Shown in pieces: positions 59,701-64,000 of a DNA stretch of 64,000 nt. This stretch comes from Lingula anatina (taxonomy: Eukaryota > Brachiopoda > Lingulata > Lingulida > Lingulidae): positions 215,433-279,432 of the forward strand of contig NW_019775628.1 of the NCBI RefSeq assembly GCF_001039355.2. The letters run 5' to 3'. Position 1 is the first letter of the stretch. Each line of letters begins with the position of its first letter. The translations under genes and the position numbers were made by a program. A model generated the notes under the pieces. The model did no database searches. It saw only the letters and a program-made list of their open reading frames with translations, and was not told the origin of the DNA.

Positions 59701-62663
59701 GTGACTACCAAAGAGCCAGGAGGATTCTGGGTACGTGTGATGATATTTTAATTATAAATCAAAACAATGTGGTGATCTTGATACCTAAGCGTCACTGCAG
59801 CTCTAGACATTTAACCTCAGTTCTCTTACACGTAAATCATTTTTTTTTATTCCTATGGATTCTACTTTATTGGTGCGTGCAATTCCAGCTACGGTGCACC
59901 TACCATTATTGGGCATTTTGTTACGCTTAATAATCTTAATTAGTATTTCAGTCTTTTAACATTTATACTTTCGTATTTCGATACGCCATGTACTTCCAAG
60001 ACGGGATGAGATAAACACAACATGGAAATACAACATGAAAATACAACGTTATCATTAAATCTTCCAGAAACATTAAAACCTGAGGGAATGTCACCATTAG
60101 CACCTGCCATTCGGGAAGCGCAGAGGGAGATACAAAGGAACGGTAGGTAGCGGAATACGCTTGCTGGCCAGTGTTTGCTTTTTAATTTAGGCAATTATGG
60201 ATTTTCATAATAATTAGTTCTATACTTGTTTAATCATTTCGTAAAACGTGTAGGGTTAAATCTTTTAGGGAATTCTATGTAAAGTTGCATGATTATTTGT
60301 AAATTGGAAACACAGTTGTTCAAGTCATAACATATTTCAATCAGTTTTTATTCTAATTTCATATGAACTATCGTCTTCATAAATAATGGAGTCATTGAAC
60401 GTATGTCCACATACAATGCCACGTCCATATTTCAATATGTTGTACGTTCTGCAGGTGCTTCTCTCCACGTATCCGGCCGTAAGGTGGCGCCACGTATCTA
60501 CGTATTTACAGACGGCATACCAAGTGACGAAGATGAATATCGTACCTCTGATCTTACGGAGGGGAATATGGCCGTGAGTCGCACCTGTTGTGTTTTAAGA
60601 TAGAGCATTTAGTTGTCTTAAACATGCATACAAAGTTAAATTTTTGTTACAAAGTAGTATAATTAAGAGAATTACCAAAAGGCATTGTTTAATTTTACCC
60701 GAAAATGATGTATGAACAGATTTTTCTGCTAGCATTCTTTGCTGTATGTCAATGGGGCAGAAAAGTAGGTCACGAAAGTAGGTTAAATTTCCGACCAAAA
60801 ATTTAAGGGGAGCAGTCTACAGCTCTTTTAAGGATGATTGAGTGATCTATTCAGTTAATCCCATGGTATGTCGAATTTATTTGAGTCTTATAAGAAAGTA
60901 GTAGAAGTGGTTGACATGTGTTACTGGGAATCCACGCTCCACCTATGCTCGGTTCGTATGTACCTTTAAAGATTGAAACAAGATATTGGTTTTGTTAAAT
61001 TGGCTTTCAGAACATGGGCATGTATTAAACTTTTTGATTTACCCGTATATATATTAATTAGTCATGAAAAAATATGCTATATTATAATAATTTTTTTTTT
61101 TTTTTGATATTTCATCAAATGACCATGCATATGGCAGAAAGTGATTTTTAGTGAAAAAAATCTATTTTAAATGCTGCACTTTTTGTTACTTTCGGCAACA
61201 ATCTATATATAGAACGCCGACAGAAGACTAAGCGATGGTATTTTTCTGTAGGCTAAATACAAAACGATGACAGCAGTGCAGGTGTACCAAGATGAAGACC
61301 GCAGGAATAAAGCCGACATCAGTTTTGTTGGTTGTGGATCTAAAGTTGATATGGTGAGTGACATATGAGACCGAAAAATTCTACATCTTTAACGTAATTG
61401 ACAAGTAAGAATATATCATGCAGCGTGTGTGGCTGTGTGTGTGCGTGCTATGTGTGTGTGTGCACATGTTTATGCTAGTGATGCTTATTATTTGTGAATA
61501 AAAGAGATGTACAGCGTAATTCACATTCTTTTGTTCACCTCCACTTGAAGATATTTTTGGAGTCCGCCTCCAAGATAGGGAAAGGAAAGTATGTGAGAGC
61601 AGACGATCCAGAGGCTGTGGACAGAATTGGAGGATACTACCGAAGAGTAGTAAGTCAATATATATATATTTTTAAATATTTACCCATATTTACCCAAAGA
61701 ATCAATCTATTAGACATCATTGTCGAATATGTTAGTATTTAAGATAGTTGTTTAAGGTTACCAATCAGAAATTCCTTGCACGGCCATTTTTAAATACACT
61801 TAAAAGATTTCATTAGGATCGCTGAAAACCATGAAAAAGAATAGGCTAAACGACATTTGACAAATTCCGGCTGGCGAAAAAAGATTCTTTACTTTATTAT
61901 TTATATGATATAAAGAGTGTAAGTTTTTAAACTACATGTTAGTCGACATTTCGTAATGAAATATATGATGATACCGGTTTTAAAATGCAATGTAGGTACA
62001 TGGAAATTAGTTAAACATGTTGAATAAATGTTTCAGGTATGGGTTTACCGATTTGCTGCTCCTTTTCGAGGTATGGGAATAAACGGTCCTATTCTTTTTG
62101 AGAAATTATGCCCGTAACAAATGTACTTTTGCAAAATGTCTGAAAATATTTAAGCATGAAAAAGTATAATTTTTAAAGGACAAAATTATCGACAGTAAAA
62201 CGTGTAAAGAAACATGTATACATGTTGAATAGGATATTATTTGATGTCTCTCTTCGTTTCGAGAAATGCTTCCCGCTACAAATACAGTTTTTGTAAAGCC
62301 TCTAAAAATATTACAAGCATGAAAATAGTGTAATTATTGACTGTCAGTTTTATCGTACAGATACGTCCACAATGAAGCAGTTGGCAGCCCAGGATAAGGA
62401 AACGTTCCGCAACTGGCTGACGGCCACGAAGTCCGGGGAGATCAACCAGAAAGACCTAAGCGAATTTGATGTGGTAATGTTATATGTTTTTCCTTCAGAT
62501 TATTGAATAAAAGGTTTCGATTTGATTATTCTTTTCCAAAACACTGCAAGATTATGAAAATAATGCAGAGTAATGGTGCTGTGTAGGTCTTTGAAAGGTG
62601 TGAACTTAAACAGGAATTTCAAGCATTCGTATGTAAAAAGTGCGATTTTACAGCCGATGCGTA

Positions 62664-62711
<48 letters not shown>

Positions 62712-64000
62712 AGAACGAAATGTACAGCATGCTGGTTGCGCTGGCTACGGAGAAAAGAGAGACCGAGAGATACAGTTCGTCGGACACTGACTCAGACCCA
62801 GCCCTTAAAGTGGAACTGCCCCTGGGGAGTAGGGTTAGGCGAGGGCCGGACTGGGCGGGGCAGTCCGAAGACGCCGATGGACCTGGAACAGTGGTCGAAC
62901 ATCAGAAAGGAAGTATGTGACACAGCCTTAAGAGCAAATAATACGCGTTGGGAACCTATATTGCAAAATATATTTTTTCAAATCGCCATTGTTTTACATA
63001 TACTCAGATACAATTTGAGTTTTACTGATTGTAAGTGAACTTGTGGTCAAACTTTAAATGGCTATCTGACCCCATTTAACTCTCAACGTGACTTCGTGAT
63101 AAATACAAGGGAATTAAGATATAATGACCAACTCCCTTTCATTTTAATTGTAGGAAAAGTACTAGTGAAATGGGATTATACAGACGCCATAGGGGTCTAC
63201 AGATTTGGTGAAAACAACTGCTATGACGTCATGCCTACAGACGAACCCAGAATCCTCCGCGCAGATCAGTTGATCGACGTTGGTGTGAAAGTTGTGAGAG
63301 GTACATTTTGTTGTCATATTTAGAATGCATGTGCATCTGTTATTAGATATACATGTAGATCGGTGCAGTGGTTTAGAAAAGATAATTTATTATTCATATA
63401 ATTAAGCATGGTGCAGGATGAGGATGGACCCATGGCATGGAAGATGACAAGCTACATTGCACCAATTGCTTGTTAAGATATACCTGTTCGTACCTTTTTT
63501 GGGTGTTAAGACAGTGGTAATAAAACTGTAATAACAGTCTATTCACTCAAGGGTGTTAGTTCTACGTTGTATGCTTAATAGCCATTTTGTCGCCAGTCAT
63601 TTTTCAAAATTCTCTGAACTATATTTTGTTTCCTAAAGGCCCAGATTGGGAATGGGGAGACCAAGATGGCGGCGAGGGGAACGTTGGAACCGTGTATAAG
63701 GTTGAACAGAGAGGAGCTGTTTGGGTATGACAAATATCTTTATGTGGCCTATGTTTTTAAATTTTTTGATTATATTCCTTCTGTATAACAAAAAAAAGGA
63801 ACATTAGACAAAAAATGAAAGATTAACGGAATGTCGTCTACATTTTTGTCTTGGCATTTTCAATCACCTTTTTTAAGTGTTTTTAAAATATATCTTTTAT
63901 TATTACCGAAAACTATTTGAAATCTTGAACGGCCACTGTTTCAACGGACCAGCAATTTTTCAACGTGTTGCTACTCTATTTCACAGGTCCAGTGGCCGAA
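53686..64000 (+). CDS. Gene C: CARD, TRADD-N-like, coiled coil, vWA, MIB/HERC2 protein (3' end outside window)
   Basis: Twenty exons in continuous phase give 1131 residues before the window ends: 53686-53703, 54556-54669, 55101-55206, 55636-55851, 56146-56256, 56460-56744, 57125-57514, 57779-58681, 59238-59372, 59602-59730, 60068-60142, 60455-60573, 61252-61353, 61551-61649, 62037-62070, 62361-62473, 62714-62912, 63154-63300, 63639-63724, 63987 onward. Order: MSRSGR, then motif [12 protein letters not shown]; coiled coil; CARD-like 189-283; TRADD-N-like 284-413 ([19 protein letters not shown]); DLVRLA helical module and coiled coil 414-~620; disordered stretch; vWA 715-~945 with DTSGS (D737), MSP and FTDG; first MIB/HERC2 domain ~1005-1095 ([10 protein letters not shown]); second starting at [12 protein letters not shown]. 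Closest relative is gene B, with matching phases and motifs throughout. Whether it also ends in WWE cannot be seen. Confidence 0.85.
53713..53740 (+). repeat. (CT)n tract at the start of gene C intron 1
   Basis: About fourteen CT units beginning 9 bp after the first-exon donor, as in gene B. This is probably a feature inherited through the duplication. Confidence 0.95.
53743..54023. mobile_element. 281-bp MITE in gene C intron 1
   Basis: CACGAAAATGCAGTAG at 53743-53758 pairs with CTACTGCGTTTTCGTG at 54008-54023, one mismatch in 16. The interior is built of many degenerate GCAGTAG and CTACTGC motifs in both orientations. No open frame. It differs from the other families in the window. Confidence 0.7.
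62664..62710. repeat. (ATT)n microsatellite directly before a gene C exon
   Basis: About fifteen ATT units end 3 bp before the AAAG acceptor of the exon at 62714. The tract therefore forms the T-rich part of the 3' splice site, so length changes could affect splicing. Confidence 0.9.

Noticed and set aside
63663-63677. YY1-like AAGATGGCGGC motif in gene C
   Set aside because: It is the coding sequence of the conserved QDGG core of the MIB/HERC2 domain; the same codons occur in gene B at about 47811 with a different motif match.
1-64000. tRNA, rRNA or other structured RNA genes, and viral or retroelement coding regions
   Set aside because: No cloverleaf with A/B boxes, no rRNA-like segment, and no reverse transcriptase, integrase or capsid-like frame was recognised. 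The protease-fold domain at 16650-17647 belongs to the cellular DDI gene.

Overview
The window is animal nuclear DNA. It is AT-rich, its genes are split by introns of about 100-1700 bp with GT..AG borders, and it holds simple repeats, poly-C tracts and small foldback (MITE-like) elements. The gene families (Rubicon, SLC25A35, DDI with a UBA domain, expanded CARD proteins) and the texture fit a lophotrochozoan invertebrate, most likely a mollusc such as a bivalve. That assignment is inference. Coding exons were assembled by hand from splice signals and reading phase; no transcript evidence was available.

Left half, 1-19173, ordinary genes. (1) The 3' part of a Rubicon-like autophagy regulator (+, 176-5720). 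(2) A small secreted protein with one fibrinogen/contactin-associated-protein-like domain (-, 10175-7523). (3) A complete SLC25A34/35-type mitochondrial carrier (+, 11735-13148, 304 aa). (4) A complete DDI1/DDI2-type retroviral-protease-fold ubiquitin shuttle with UBL, protease and UBA (+, 15260-19173, 486 aa).

Right half, 22013-64000, a cluster of three paralogous multidomain genes, here called A (-, 34571-22013, 1420 aa), B (+, 36324-51518, 1450 aa) and C (+, 53686 to beyond the window). All three encode, in order, a CARD-like death-fold domain, a domain resembling the N-terminal domain of TRADD, a coiled-coil region, a von Willebrand factor A domain with an intact metal site, and two MIB/HERC2 domains. 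B also ends in a WWE domain; the end of C is cut off. None has a visible RING or HECT catalytic domain. Intron phases match across the three genes and the domain exons are bounded by phase-1 introns, as expected of exon shuffling followed by tandem duplication. A and B are divergently transcribed from a short shared promoter (about 35594-35753) carrying a TATA box and kappaB-like and IRF-like motifs. B and C share their tiny first coding exon and even a (CT)n tract just inside intron 1.

The inferred role of the cluster is innate immune or cell-death signalling: CARD and TRADD-N-like domains for homotypic assembly, coiled coils for oligomerisation, vWA and MIB/HERC2 for ligand or partner binding, and WWE for ADP-ribose-type recognition. 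This architecture is the most interesting thing in the window. The cluster is also seeded with several families of short inverted-repeat elements, including three copies of one family in or next to A and B.
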